From a virus: a stretch of DNA of 44,203 bases. The notes below the pieces were generated by a model. The model was not told where the DNA came from, did no database searches, and was given only the letters and a program-made list of their open reading frames with translations. The DNA is taken from IMG/VR virus record IMGVR_UViG_3300031753_000301, positions 1 through 44,203 of that record. One strand, given 5' to 3'. Made by a program: the position numbers and the translations under genes. Of the stretch, positions 5,672 through 13,325 are shown piece by piece (the first letter of the stretch is position 1; each line of letters begins with the position of its first letter).

Positions 5672-6024
5672 ATGGGCCTTGCCGGGGTCCGGACGCCTGG
5701 CGCAGTTCCAGGAAGCCGCGGGGAAGGAATTCCGGATCCCGGCGGGCAAGGTTGGGGAGAGGAAGAGGAGGAGCGATGCTCGCAATCCGCTGGCGGTGGA
5801 AGGGGAAATGTCCAAAGCACGTTCGCTATAACCCTGCAAAGGATGGAGAGGGCGGGATCAAAGGGGCTTGCCCGCATTGCCGGATGCTCCTCAAGGTCCA
5901 TGACCTTCATCGCGGCGCGATAGCTTCCGCGACCGTCTTCGACGAAATCCAACGCTCCCGGATTCCGCTCGCCGGCCGTCTCCCGTCGCTTAGGAATGCG
6001 CGCCGAATTCTGCAGATCGGGTGA
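5617..6024 (+). CDS. Hybrid reading frame containing paralogue 2
   Basis: The ATG at 5617 overlaps the previous stop (ATGA). Residues 1-18 are the beginning of the gene at 6521, joined at GGCGCGA to the duplicated block. The same frame reaches an internal ATG at 5776 with its own GGAGGAG ribosome-binding site. From there an 82-aa paralogue of the gene 5384-5620 is encoded, with divergent C-terminus. The 5776 start is the more natural product. The 135-aa fusion is possible. Ends GTGA with the next gene. Confidence 0.6.
   Translation: MIFFLKFETEARCAGCGANGPCRGPDAWRSSRKPRGRNSGSRRARLGRGRGGAMLAIRWRWKGKCPKHVRYNPAKDGEGGIKGACPHCRMLLKVHDLHRGAIASATVFDEIQRSRIPLAGRLPSLRNARRILQIG
5665..5889 (+). repeat. 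Direct duplication, unit 2
   Basis: Second copy of the 225-bp block 5273-5497. Its left end is fused to the beginning of a zinc-motif gene duplicated from 6519-6575. Confidence 0.9.
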
Positions 6025-6524
6025 CTTCGATGCCGCGCGCGCCCGACCTCATCGGCGAAGTTTTCGGTCGTCTGTTTGTTGAACGGCAGGAAATCAGCAG
6101 AGGGACGAGCAGCCAAACGAAGTCCCGTTGCCTATGCCTCTGTTCATGCGGACAGTACACGTCGGCGTTACCAGGTCAGCTCGAACGCGGCCATACAAAG
6201 AGCTGCGGATGCTTGCAGCGTGAGATAGCCATGGAGCTCTGCATTTTTGGGCGCCAATGGAAGACCGCCCGCAAAGCTAGGAAAGGGCAGCGAGGCAAGC
6301 CGGCCTGGAACGAAAAGCAGCGAGCGCGAATAGGCCGATGGGCGCGCCGGAAATGGCAGGACCCAAATTTCAGGGCGAAAGTCGAGGCCGGCTGTCTCAC
6401 TTATCGCGGGAAGCGTGCGCGCGGCGCCCGTTCAAAGCGGCCGGGCGGATGCAAAGGGCTTTCAGTTTTCGGAAGGTGCCATGGCCGCGCGCGTGACCGG
6501 TTCGGCAGGCTATTACCGCGATGA
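6021..6524 (+). CDS. Zinc-domain protein related to phage AP2/HNH-associated proteins (167 aa)
   Basis: The N-terminal domain has G-VFGRLFVER, then CLCLCSCG and GHTKSCGC, the four-cysteine pattern seen at the N-terminus of many AP2- or HNH-type phage proteins. The second part is basic (RIGRWARRKWQDPNFRAKVE). That fits nucleic-acid binding, but no HNH or AP2 catalytic motif is evident. The GTG start at 6021 overlaps the previous stop (GTGA); ATG 6030 is the alternative. It ends in an ATGA overlap. Confidence 0.65.
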   Translation: MTSMPRAPDLIGEVFGRLFVERQEISRGTSSQTKSRCLCLCSCGQYTSALPGQLERGHTKSCGCLQREIAMELCIFGRQWKTARKARKGQRGKPAWNEKQRARIGRWARRKWQDPNFRAKVEAGCLTYRGKRARGARSKRPGGCKGLSVFGRCHGRARDRFGRLLPR

Positions 6525-6575
6525 TCTTCTTCCTCAAGTTCGAAACGGAGGCGCGGTGCGCCGGCTGCGGCGCGA
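6519..6575 (+). repeat. Direct duplication of a gene start, unit B
   Basis: Matches 5615-5671 with one substitution. This copy opens an intact small gene, so it is probably the parent. Confidence 0.85.
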
Positions 6576-6670
6576 TCGGGCCCGTGGAATTCTCTCGCTG
6601 GCTGTGCTGCCGGTGCTTTTGCGATTGGCAGGATTTTTTCAAATGGCTGTCGAGGAAGGCGGCCGCGTGA
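6521..6670 (+). CDS. Mini zinc-finger protein (49 aa)
   Basis: MIFFLKFETEARCAGCGA is followed by RWLCCRCFCDWQDFFKWLSR, giving two cysteine pairs that probably bind zinc. The start overlaps the previous stop as ATGA. The first 18 residues recur in the hybrid frame at 5617. Role unknown. Confidence 0.65.
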   Translation: MIFFLKFETEARCAGCGAIGPVEFSRWLCCRCFCDWQDFFKWLSRKAAA

Positions 6671-6980
6671 TGCTTTTCCACATTCCCGCAGGTTTTCCAC
6701 TTGCTGTTGTTGCTCTTCGCTTTCCGGAGAACACCAGGGAAAAGAGGAAACCAAGAGGGCCGAAAACCACGGGGAAAAGAATTTCTTTCTTTGTTTCTTT
6801 CTTTCTTGGATTTTTGTCAAGCCCAGGGCTGTGCATGGAGGTCCCGAATCGGAGGGGCGAATCGGGATCGGCGCGGGCGCGCCGCGCCTTGCCGCGCTTC
6901 CCCGCGCTAGTTTTTGGCCGAAACGGAAAATGCACAGGTGCGCCTGTGAATCACGGTGATTTTTCTAGGAAGACGCGCCC
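6671..6980. other. Structured non-coding region, candidate replication origin
   Basis: 310 bp without a convincing gene. It holds TTTTCCACA (6674-6682) and TTTTCCACT (6693-6701), close to the DnaA-box consensus. It also has an AT-rich polypyrimidine run (about 6782-6809), a GC palindrome GGCGCGG/CCGCGCC (6870-6888), and two adjoining hairpins: CACAGG/CCTGTG (6933-6948) and AATCAC/GTGATT (6949-6961) followed by T residues. It could be an origin or a control region for the gene at 6981. Confidence 0.4.
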
Positions 6981-7202
6981 GTGAGCGAGCCGCGCCAATG
7001 CCAATGGGTCGATAGAGAGCCGATGTTCATCAAGCGCATCGGAAATTTCGTGATCGACCGCTCCGAATACGAGGACGAGCGAGGGGCCTTCTTCCGCTAC
7101 AAAGAGACGGAGTGCAGATTCATCGCCGATGAAGGAAAGAAGTTTTGTCCGAAACACGAATTAGTGCATCTGCTCGCCCTGGAACCGAAGGCGACGGCAT
7201 GA
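6981..7202 (+). CDS. Hypothetical early protein (73 aa)
   Basis: GTG start with AGGAAG 8 nt upstream. It contains FVIDRSEYEDERGAFFRYKE, then ECRFIADEGKKFCPKHE with two cysteines and a histidine. Not recognised. It is the first gene after the structured region 6671-6980 and is coupled to the next gene by ATGA. Confidence 0.6.
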   Translation: MSEPRQCQWVDREPMFIKRIGNFVIDRSEYEDERGAFFRYKETECRFIADEGKKFCPKHELVHLLALEPKATA

Positions 7203-7537
7203 GCCCGACGCGCAAGGAAAACGTCGCGCGGGCCGTGGCCAGCGAGCTGAAGCCGTGCGCGCTATGCGGCCGGCCGAAATGGTTTCACGCGCACTCGGCT
7301 CAAGCGAGGCGCGAGATCGATTGGCGGGATGACGGCCATCTATTCAGGCCGTCGATGGGAGCGCAAATGAAACTCGCGTTTGAAAAGCCGTCGCCGCCGC
7401 CGGCCGAGATTCCCCGGAAAGAAATTCCGAAGAAGCCGCTCGCGAAACAAAACGCGCCAACGTGTCCCGGCAAGGGCAGCTTGGCGCGAACGGTTAGGGA
7501 AAGGAATCGCCATGAGAGAACAAAGCGCAGTGCGTAA
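7199..7537 (+). CDS. Zinc-motif protein extended by a palindrome (112 aa)
   Basis: Residues 16-50 hold LKPCALCGRPKWFHAHSA and a RREIDWRDDGH segment typical of small phage zinc proteins. The C-terminus is a proline- and lysine-rich tail. It is followed by NAPTCPGKGSLART, encoded by palindrome copy 7, and a short run overlapping the next gene by 26 nt. The natural protein probably ended before the element. Function unknown. Confidence 0.65.
   Translation: MSPTRKENVARAVASELKPCALCGRPKWFHAHSAQARREIDWRDDGHLFRPSMGAQMKLAFEKPSPPPAEIPRKEIPKKPLAKQNAPTCPGKGSLARTVRERNRHERTKRSA
7453..7488 (+). repeat. Palindromic element family 1, copy 7
   Basis: 36-nt consensus hairpin. It is directly followed by the ribosome-binding site and ATG (7512) of the next gene. 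Confidence 0.9.
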
Positions 7538-7823
7538 GATGCAGCCCACCGAAGACCAGCTGGCCACGGAAACGTTTCGTCAGCGCACCGCCGGCCAGCC
7601 AGGCGGCCGCGGAGCGACGCGGACGCTCTTCGGGCCTCATGCGCTGCACCGCATCCGGCTGCAGCTGAAGGTTGAAATCTTTCTCGCGAAGCTGCGCGGC
7701 GATGAAGAGTGGATGCTGGCCTGCCAACTGGCCAGAGAAACGGTCAGGAATCTTTTTCCGGAAATTCGTGCGCGGATACATCGGGCGGCCGTGCGGGCAG
7801 CTCGTCGCCGGCCGGCGGCTTGA
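7512..7823 (+). CDS. Hypothetical helical protein (103 aa)
   Basis: The ATG at 7512 has AGGGAAAGGAA upstream, the same leader type as several other genes here. The body is helical and basic at the end (RIRLQLKVEIFLAKLRGDEE, then ETVRNLFPEIRARIHRAAVR). Not recognised. It is the last plus-strand gene and overlaps the convergent gene 7744-8109 by 80 bp. Confidence 0.6.
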   Translation: MREQSAVRKMQPTEDQLATETFRQRTAGQPGGRGATRTLFGPHALHRIRLQLKVEIFLAKLRGDEEWMLACQLARETVRNLFPEIRARIHRAAVRAARRRPAA

Positions 7824-8109
7824 CGCGAGGCAATGAATACTCCGCGGGGCCGCCGGTCTCCGCTTCGCTGCGTTTCTTCTCTTGCCCGCGCTTTGCAATT
7901 ACATCCACGAGCACGCCGAGACGGTCATCTACCCATAGCCGCAGTTCTCGCTGGAGCTGCGGACGAGGTTTCAAAACGATGTGCGCGGAATGCTCGAGGG
8001 CTTCGACGTAATGCGGCGTGCAGGCGCGCAGGCCGAGGAGCTCATGCGGCGCCGCGGCGCCGCATCCCGGATCGTAGCAGCTGTTCATAGGAATATTTTT
8101 TATTCGCAT
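7744..8109 (-). CDS. Hypothetical protein downstream of prohead protease (121 aa)
   Basis: Cysteine-containing N-terminus (NSCYDPGC, LRACTPHY), a helical middle (QLQRELRLWVDDRLGVLVDV) and a charged, proline-rich tail. ATG 8109 or ATG 8088 could start it. Both lie within 21-bp direct repeats. Function unknown. Being the last gene of the late operon, it runs into the early operon. Confidence 0.55.
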   Translation of the reverse strand: MRIKNIPMNSCYDPGCGAAAPHELLGLRACTPHYVEALEHSAHIVLKPRPQLQRELRLWVDDRLGVLVDVIAKRGQEKKRSEAETGGPAEYSLPRVKPPAGDELPARPPDVSAHEFPEKDS

Positions 8110-8138
8110 AGGAACAATTTTTGTTCGTATAGGAATAG
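8086..8138. promoter_or_regulatory. Three 21-bp direct repeats with two inverted repeats
   Basis: YATAGGAAYA recurs at 8086, 8107 and 8128, a spacing of exactly two helical turns. Between them lie GAATA/TATTC (8091-8105) and GAACAA/TTGTTC (8112-8126). The layout resembles operator iterons. It could also be an AT-rich spacer with fortuitous repeats. Confidence 0.45.
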
Positions 8139-8141
8139 AGG

Positions 8142-8855
8142 TCAGTTCTCGCGCTCGACCAGGGAGAGCCGGCGCTTCGCGGCTTCGAGCGCGATGAAGC
8201 GAGGCATGGGAAGTTTGTCGCGCATCGTGCCGATGCGGAGAATCATCAACCCGAGAAAATCGCGGTCCTCGGGCTTCGGCGGGAGGTTGTGCTCGAGGCG
8301 CATGATGATTTCCTCGAACCGATAGATATCCATCCCCGCGGCCTTGGCGAGCGAGCGCACGCCGATATCGGTATCTTCGTAAGCGGGGAAGGTCACGACG
8401 CTGACGTCCATGAGGTCCACGTCGATCAGGTCGCGAATCGTTTCTCCGTCCTGCATGTGCCAATTATCGGTGACGGTGCGGAAGCGGAAGCTGCCCTGGG
8501 TGATGTCGCCGCGATCGATGGAAGTCATCAGGTCGCGCGCCACCTGGGTGTCCGGAGGATCGATCTCCATGCGCAGGCCGACGCTCGTCTCGCTGAGCCG
8601 CATGGTGCCGGCTTTGTTCCGGCCGAGCACCATGTCGGGATTGTGGTTGAGCAGGCCGCGGACGTCCGCGCCCTCCGCGAGCGTGCGCTTGAACGCGCCG
8701 GGCAGGATCTGCTCGCGCATCCCCCACATCCGCTGGCTGAGTTTATTGAATTTGGCGGGATAGCCGGTGATAAGGGTGGGCTTTCCGTCGCGCTTCTCGA
8801 CGCGAAATTCGCCGGTGAAATCCGTTGCGTTCAGAAACCTGTGTTCGAGTTCCAT
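8142..8855 (-). CDS. HK97-family prohead protease (237 aa)
   Basis: Processes capsid and scaffold during head maturation (peptidase family U35). The family signature is visible: GYPAKFNKLSQ, LPGAFKRTL, LLNHNPDMVLGR with H71, DITQGSFRF with S122, and DLMDVSVVTFPAY. Length is normal. AGGAGG lies about 5 nt before the ATG. It follows portal and two small genes. Unusually, the capsid gene is not next downstream but at 44203, reached only through the early region if the genome is circular. Confidence 0.93.
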   Translation of the reverse strand: MELEHRFLNATDFTGEFRVEKRDGKPTLITGYPAKFNKLSQRMWGMREQILPGAFKRTLAEGADVRGLLNHNPDMVLGRNKAGTMRLSETSVGLRMEIDPPDTQVARDLMTSIDRGDITQGSFRFRTVTDNWHMQDGETIRDLIDVDLMDVSVVTFPAYEDTDIGVRSLAKAAGMDIYRFEEIIMRLEHNLPPKPEDRDFLGLMILRIGTMRDKLPMPRFIALEAAKRRLSLVEREN

Positions 8856-8875
8856 GCGTTCCTCCTAAGATTTCG

Positions 8876-9043
8876 CTATTCCATCGCGCATTCCAGGCAA
8901 GGTTGGCAAACCTCGCAGTATCCGTGCTGGCATGTCACGCCTTCTCCGCAGAACCCGCATCTTCTGTTCGGGGTCTGTTTGCAATCGTCCACTTCCCCGC
9001 TCCGATGGCTCTCGGCTTCCTGCCGGTCGAACTTATCCCTCAC
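8876..9043 (-). CDS. Mini cysteine-rich protein (55 aa)
   Basis: The GTG start overlaps the previous stop (GTGA). The second half has eight cysteines in CGFCGEGVTCQHGYCEVCQP and CLEC, suggesting one or two zinc sites. It lies between a secreted protein and the prohead protease. Role unknown. Confidence 0.6.
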   Translation of the reverse strand: MRDKFDRQEAESHRSGEVDDCKQTPNRRCGFCGEGVTCQHGYCEVCQPCLECAME

Positions 9044-9444
9044 CGGTCCCGCCACTGGATCCCGATGATCGCGAGGATTCTGTCGTCCTCGCCTGGCGCC
9101 GGCGGCCCGCAGTTCAGCATCTGTTCGTGCACGTTGAACCCCTCGATATCGCCGTTCGCTGCGATTTTTTGCATCGGGGTGATTTCGAGAAACGGACGGC
9201 AATGCACCAGCTCGCCGATCGTCAGCACGCGGGACCCGCTCTTCGATTGCACGCCGATGGCGATGGGAATCGTCGGCAGGAAAATCGCGACATGCTCCCC
9301 GGTCGCGAGCGTGAGCTGCTGCTGGTAGAGAAGCTGCTGCGGGGACACGTTGGCGCGTTCATCCGGCGGCGCCGGCGCCGCGATCGCGGCCAGGGCCGCG
9401 CCGAGCCCCAGCATGATCAGAATCAGCCAGGCGCGGTTACGCAT
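9040..9444 (-). CDS. Secreted hypothetical protein with decayed palindrome (134 aa)
   Basis: An N-terminal signal-like segment (RNRAWLILIMLGLGAALAAI) is followed by PAPPDERANVSPQQLL. ANVS and the following residues derive from palindrome copy 8. The mature part is beta-rich (HVAIFLPTIPIAIGV, RILAIIGIQW). The start overlaps the end of the portal gene by 8 nt. Function unknown. An exported protein between portal and protease is unusual. Confidence 0.6.
   Translation of the reverse strand: MRNRAWLILIMLGLGAALAAIAAPAPPDERANVSPQQLLYQQQLTLATGEHVAIFLPTIPIAIGVQSKSGSRVLTIGELVHCRPFLEITPMQKIAANGDIEGFNVHEQMLNCGPPAPGEDDRILAIIGIQWRDR
9331..9357 (-). repeat. Palindromic element family 1, copy 8 (half copy)
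   Basis: 27 nt with an intact right arm (TTGGCGCG) and part of the core. The left outer arm is lost. It lies in frame just after the signal segment of the gene 9040-9444. Confidence 0.65.
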
Positions 9445-11383
9445 TGTCCACCGCGACGATCTGGCATTCGCAGCGCGGGCCGGAAGGCGGATGGTTTCCC
9501 GCGGCCGGATCGTGGAGCCGCCTGGCGATCGAAGTACATTCCGAACTGCAACCCGTTTCCGGGAGGATCCACGCCAGCGTTTTCGCGCCGGCGGTTTTAT
9601 AGATGTTCAACGCGAACGCGTTGGAAGCCCGCATGGCCTCTTCATGGGCGCGATCGGCGATCCCGTTGGCCCAGGTGCCCGCCTTGGTGATGTGCTGGAC
9701 CAGCGCTTCCTTGACGTAGCGGTGCGCGAAATTGTCCGCGTAGCTCTCGACGAATTTTTCACGCTCCACCGGCGGGGCCTCGCGCCCTTCCACCCGGAGA
9801 AGCGTCGAAACGGATTCCTCGATGCAGGCGAGCACCGGAGCCAGGCCGTCCCGCACGTAGGGGAGATGATCGCGGAAGAAATTATCCGGATCGGCGCCGG
9901 AGCGCGATAGCGCGGCGACTTCCTTGCGGGAGAATCGTTCGCCGAGGTTGCCGAGCAGCGGGATGAAGGCATGGGCCACCTGGCGGCGGCGCTCGGCGAG
10001 CTCCTGGGCATGCTTGCGTTTGGCCTTGGGGTCGCTTATGGGAGGCGGAGGATTCTTTGGCGTCCCAGGAGGCAAAGGCTTCCCGTCCGGGCCTATGGTG
10101 GCCGCGGGAGGCGGTTCTGGGGGGTTTATAGCCCTGTCCAACGATTGTTGGGTCACCGGGATGAAGTAAACCTTGCCCTGGCCGTCCGGCAGGGGGTTCA
10201 TGTTCTCGCGCTGGCGGACCTCGTCGATGGATAAGTCGCCGTTCTTCTGCATCAGGTCGTAGAACTTCGCCCGGCTCTCGGGATCCCCGCGCATGGCGCC
10301 TTCGAGGTTGAACTCCGAATAGAACGTCTTTCCCGCCGGCATGGTCGGCTTGATCAGTTTTCTGAAGATCTCCTGCTCGGCGGCTTCCGCCCAGGGCAGC
10401 ACCCCGCCCTTGACGTATTCGATCTCCTGATCCTCGATGTTCGAAAACGTGGCGTGCGTCAGCTCGGCGAGCTTGTGGAGCGGGACGTGGTACATTCTGG
10501 AAACTTCCGAAAGCTGAAACACGCGCGTCATGAGATATTGCGCGTCCTCATTCGACATCGAGATCTCGGTAAACTTCAGGCCCTGTTCGAGCACCGCGAT
10601 GCGGTGCGCCTGGTCGCCGCCGCGGTGCGCTTCCTCCCAGGATTCCTTCAGGCGCTTCGTCGCCTTGGCGTCCAGCTTCGCGGGAGTCTCGAGCACGCCG
10701 CCCGGGCGCGCATCATTGCCGAAGAAGCGCGCGCCGTAATCGGTCGCAGCCATGGAAAGCCCCAGGCTCTCGCGATGCAGCGCGATCGGCGAAAGCCCGC
10801 GCAGCCCATCGTAGCTATAGCCCATGACGTGCAGGACCTGGTCAGGGCGCAAAATAATTTCCGGGCCCGCGCTCGAGCGCGCCACATAGATCAAATCCCC
10901 GGTGGAATGCCCGGCCTTGTCGGTCATGCGCCGCGGGAACGTGCGGTCCGGGCGCAGCGGCCAGATGGCTTGCACTTCGCCGTTGCCTTTGCGCTCGATC
11001 TCGCCGTAGAAATTTCCCCAACAGAGAATGTGGCCCATCAGCGTTTTCCAGAACGTGAAGGCGGTCATCTCGTCGTTCGGCTGATCGTGCAGGATGGGAT
11101 AAAGCGGATGCTCGTCGGCTTCGCGCCGGCCGGCGTCATTCGGAAGTTTTTCGAACATGCAAAGCGGCGACGTCGCGATCGAATTGGAGATCAGCCCGAC
11201 GGCGCACCATACGGCGGAGAGCTGCATCGCCGTGCGCTCCGTCATGGTCTGGCCGGAAGCCGTCGGATGCCCGCCGGCATATTCGACCAGCCAGCGGTCG
11301 GGTTCGGAAAGATTCGACCGCAGCTCGAGGCTGAAGGGGTTCCAGGTGGCGCGGATCCCGTATTTGCCGGCCGTCAGAATCAT
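9437..11383 (-). CDS. Portal protein with C-terminal MuF-like domain (648 aa)
   Basis: HK97-type portal through which DNA enters the head. Typical portal segments are NSIATSPLCMFEK, HPLYPILHDQPN, WGNFYGEIER, LRPDQVLHVMGYS and GLRGLSPI. The usual portal length ends near residue 430. A proline-rich linker follows, then a helical region of about 200 residues closing with GCSSECTSIARR and HPPSGPRCECQIVAV. That closing pattern is like the C-terminal cysteine/histidine motif of Mu gpF-type minor head proteins. The MuF assignment is inference. The start overlaps the upstream stop (ATGA). Confidence 0.9.
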   Translation of the reverse strand: MILTAGKYGIRATWNPFSLELRSNLSEPDRWLVEYAGGHPTASGQTMTERTAMQLSAVWCAVGLISNSIATSPLCMFEKLPNDAGRREADEHPLYPILHDQPNDEMTAFTFWKTLMGHILCWGNFYGEIERKGNGEVQAIWPLRPDRTFPRRMTDKAGHSTGDLIYVARSSAGPEIILRPDQVLHVMGYSYDGLRGLSPIALHRESLGLSMAATDYGARFFGNDARPGGVLETPAKLDAKATKRLKESWEEAHRGGDQAHRIAVLEQGLKFTEISMSNEDAQYLMTRVFQLSEVSRMYHVPLHKLAELTHATFSNIEDQEIEYVKGGVLPWAEAAEQEIFRKLIKPTMPAGKTFYSEFNLEGAMRGDPESRAKFYDLMQKNGDLSIDEVRQRENMNPLPDGQGKVYFIPVTQQSLDRAINPPEPPPAATIGPDGKPLPPGTPKNPPPPISDPKAKRKHAQELAERRRQVAHAFIPLLGNLGERFSRKEVAALSRSGADPDNFFRDHLPYVRDGLAPVLACIEESVSTLLRVEGREAPPVEREKFVESYADNFAHRYVKEALVQHITKAGTWANGIADRAHEEAMRASNAFALNIYKTAGAKTLAWILPETGCSSECTSIARRLHDPAAGNHPPSGPRCECQIVAVDNA

Positions 11384-11679
11384 AGGAGTCCTTTGGGCAC
11401 CGCTGCGAAGAACATCCTGATCAGCACAGTGGCGGTCGCGATCCCCGCGCCGAGCATGTAGAAGCCGAAGTCGCGCAAGTTCGCGATGAAGGGCTGCGCT
11501 TCGACGACCGAATCAAAAATAAATTCCTTCAGCGCCGCGAAAACGAAAATCCCGGTGAGGCCGACCCACCCGTGGCCCGGCCAAAGCGCTTCGGCGCCGA
11601 AGACGGCCGTCGTCCCGGCCAGCGCATGCGCGAATTGCGCGTCGAGGTCCGCGCTCGGAAACCAGTGAGGCGTTTTCAT
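11380..11679 (-). CDS. Small membrane protein between terminase and portal (99 aa)
   Basis: Two hydrophobic segments (about residues 35-52, WVGLTGIFVFAALKEFIF, and 70-93, DFGFYMLGAGIATATVLI). Both ends are coupled by ATGA overlaps. A membrane protein inside the packaging cassette is uncommon. Function not recognised. Confidence 0.65.
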   Translation of the reverse strand: MKTPHWFPSADLDAQFAHALAGTTAVFGAEALWPGHGWVGLTGIFVFAALKEFIFDSVVEAQPFIANLRDFGFYMLGAGIATATVLIRMFFAAVPKGLL

Positions 11680-13325
11680 ATCGTGATCAATCCGCGGTCG
11701 TCGTACACCGACGCGCCGCCGTCGAGCTGGATGCTGGCGCGGCCGAGCGCCATGATCAGCGCGACGATTCCGTCGATGCGCTTGCGGCTGGCGGCCTTGT
11801 CGGGCTTCCAGTTTCCCGCCGGATCCGTTTTAACCGTCACGTTCGAAGCCATCCAATCGAGCACCGGGTTTCCCCCGTGGTGCAGCGTCCGCTTCAGCGC
11901 CGTGTCCATCAGCTGCTTGGTCGGGCCCATCATCGATGCGAAGCCCTGCCCGAAAGGCACCATCGTGAAACCCTCGCCGGTCAGCTGCGTGATGATCTGC
12001 GCCGCATTCCATCGGTCCACCGCGACCTCTTTGATCTCATATCGCTCGCCGTCTTCCACGATCGTCCGGCGAATGACGTCGTAGTCGATGTAGTCGCCCT
12101 CGGTGAGCGTGATGAATCCCCGCTCGGCCCAGAGCTCATAGGGCGCGCCGTCGAGCTCCTGCTTCTTCCGCAAATTCGCCCGCGGGAGCCACAAGCGCAG
12201 CGCCGCGAAAAAATGAAATTCGCCGCTCCGCTCATCGAGCACCGGCCAAACTTTCGCGAATGCCGCCAGGTCCTGGACCGTCGCGAGATCGAGCCCGCCG
12301 AAACAAATCTGCCCATCGAGCGGCTCGAGCGGGAACGCTGCCCCGCAGGGATCCCACACTTCCTTCGGCATCCACAATTCCATCTGCCGCGTCCAGATGT
12401 TCAAGTGCAGCCGCTTAAAGGTGTTCTGATACGCCGGCGTCTTCTTCGCGGTCTCGCACTCGGCGCGGAGATATTCGGCCTTCACGCTGATGCCGAAATT
12501 GGGATTGGCCTTCCGCCAGGTCGCCTCGGCCGTCCAATCGTCTTTCTTCTCGTCGGCCTCGAAGATCACCGGCAGCAGAGTGGGCACGTCGAAAACCGCG
12601 TCGCGCACTTTCCTGGCCAGCTCGTGCAGCTCGAAGCAGATGGTCGTCTCGTCGTAGCCGGCCGTCGTGGCCGCCCAGGTCATCGGCTGCCGGCGCGCGA
12701 CCGTGGAAGTTTTCAGGATGTCCCACAGCTTGCGATCGGCCTGCTCGTGGACCTCGTCGAAGACGATTCCGCTGGCGTTCAGCCCGGATTTTTTCGGATG
12801 CCCGGAGAGCACGCGCCACACTGCCCCACTTTTTTCCACGTACATCGAGCGTTTGAAGACCTCCGCCCGGGCGGACAGATCCGGCGAGGCCTTCACCATC
12901 GCCGAAGCCAGGTCGAAGATGATTCCCGCCTGCTCTTTTTCCGTCGCCGCGGAGAAAACTTTGGCGCCCGGCTCGAGATCCGCGAACGTCAGATAAAGGC
13001 CTACGCCGGCGGCTTCCGTGGATTTGCCGTTCTTGCGCGGGACCGCGACCCACACCAGGCGGTATTTCCGCGCGCCGTCCGAGATGTTTTTCCAGCCGAA
13101 GGCGTCGCGCAGCGTCTGGTACTGCCACTGCTCCGGGATCAGGGGCTTGCCCGCCCATTCGCCTTCGACATGCGTGCAATAGAGCTTGAAAAAATCGAGC
13201 ACGCGTGCCGCGGCTTCCGGATCGAACCAATAAAGTTTGGGATCGTAGCGGGAGAGATCCTCTTCGGGCAGGAACCACGCGTCGATGAGCGCGTGCGGGT
13301 AACCGCGATAGTCTCGCCGCTTCAT
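11676..13325 (-). CDS. terL: Terminase large subunit (549 aa)
   Basis: ATP-driven DNA packaging motor and nuclease. The ATPase domain shows Walker A VPRKNGKST (about 95-103) and Walker B GIVFDE (186-191) followed by HEQ. The nuclease domain shows GGLDLA with D346, VAVDRW with D437 and RIDGIVALIMALGRA with D518, the usual acidic triad. It resembles the Terminase_1 / HK97-type group. Full length. The small subunit lies 2.7 kb upstream (15986-16477), with small genes between. Confidence 0.95.
   Translation of the reverse strand: MKRRDYRGYPHALIDAWFLPEEDLSRYDPKLYWFDPEAAARVLDFFKLYCTHVEGEWAGKPLIPEQWQYQTLRDAFGWKNISDGARKYRLVWVAVPRKNGKSTEAAGVGLYLTFADLEPGAKVFSAATEKEQAGIIFDLASAMVKASPDLSARAEVFKRSMYVEKSGAVWRVLSGHPKKSGLNASGIVFDEVHEQADRKLWDILKTSTVARRQPMTWAATTAGYDETTICFELHELARKVRDAVFDVPTLLPVIFEADEKKDDWTAEATWRKANPNFGISVKAEYLRAECETAKKTPAYQNTFKRLHLNIWTRQMELWMPKEVWDPCGAAFPLEPLDGQICFGGLDLATVQDLAAFAKVWPVLDERSGEFHFFAALRLWLPRANLRKKQELDGAPYELWAERGFITLTEGDYIDYDVIRRTIVEDGERYEIKEVAVDRWNAAQIITQLTGEGFTMVPFGQGFASMMGPTKQLMDTALKRTLHHGGNPVLDWMASNVTVKTDPAGNWKPDKAASRKRIDGIVALIMALGRASIQLDGGASVYDDRGLITI

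Noticed and set aside
6670-6984. Protein-coding reading of 6671-6980
   Set aside because: The open frame gives phenylalanine runs from the polypyrimidine tract and arginine-rich sequence without a ribosome-binding site or motif.
1201-7488. CRISPR array
   Set aside because: The repeats are palindromic and recurrent but irregularly spaced, on both strands and inside genes. There are no spacers of constant length and no cas genes.
7744-8463. 239-aa reading of the 7744 frame
   Set aside because: Upstream of 8109 it overlaps the prohead protease and reads as an arginine-rich shadow.
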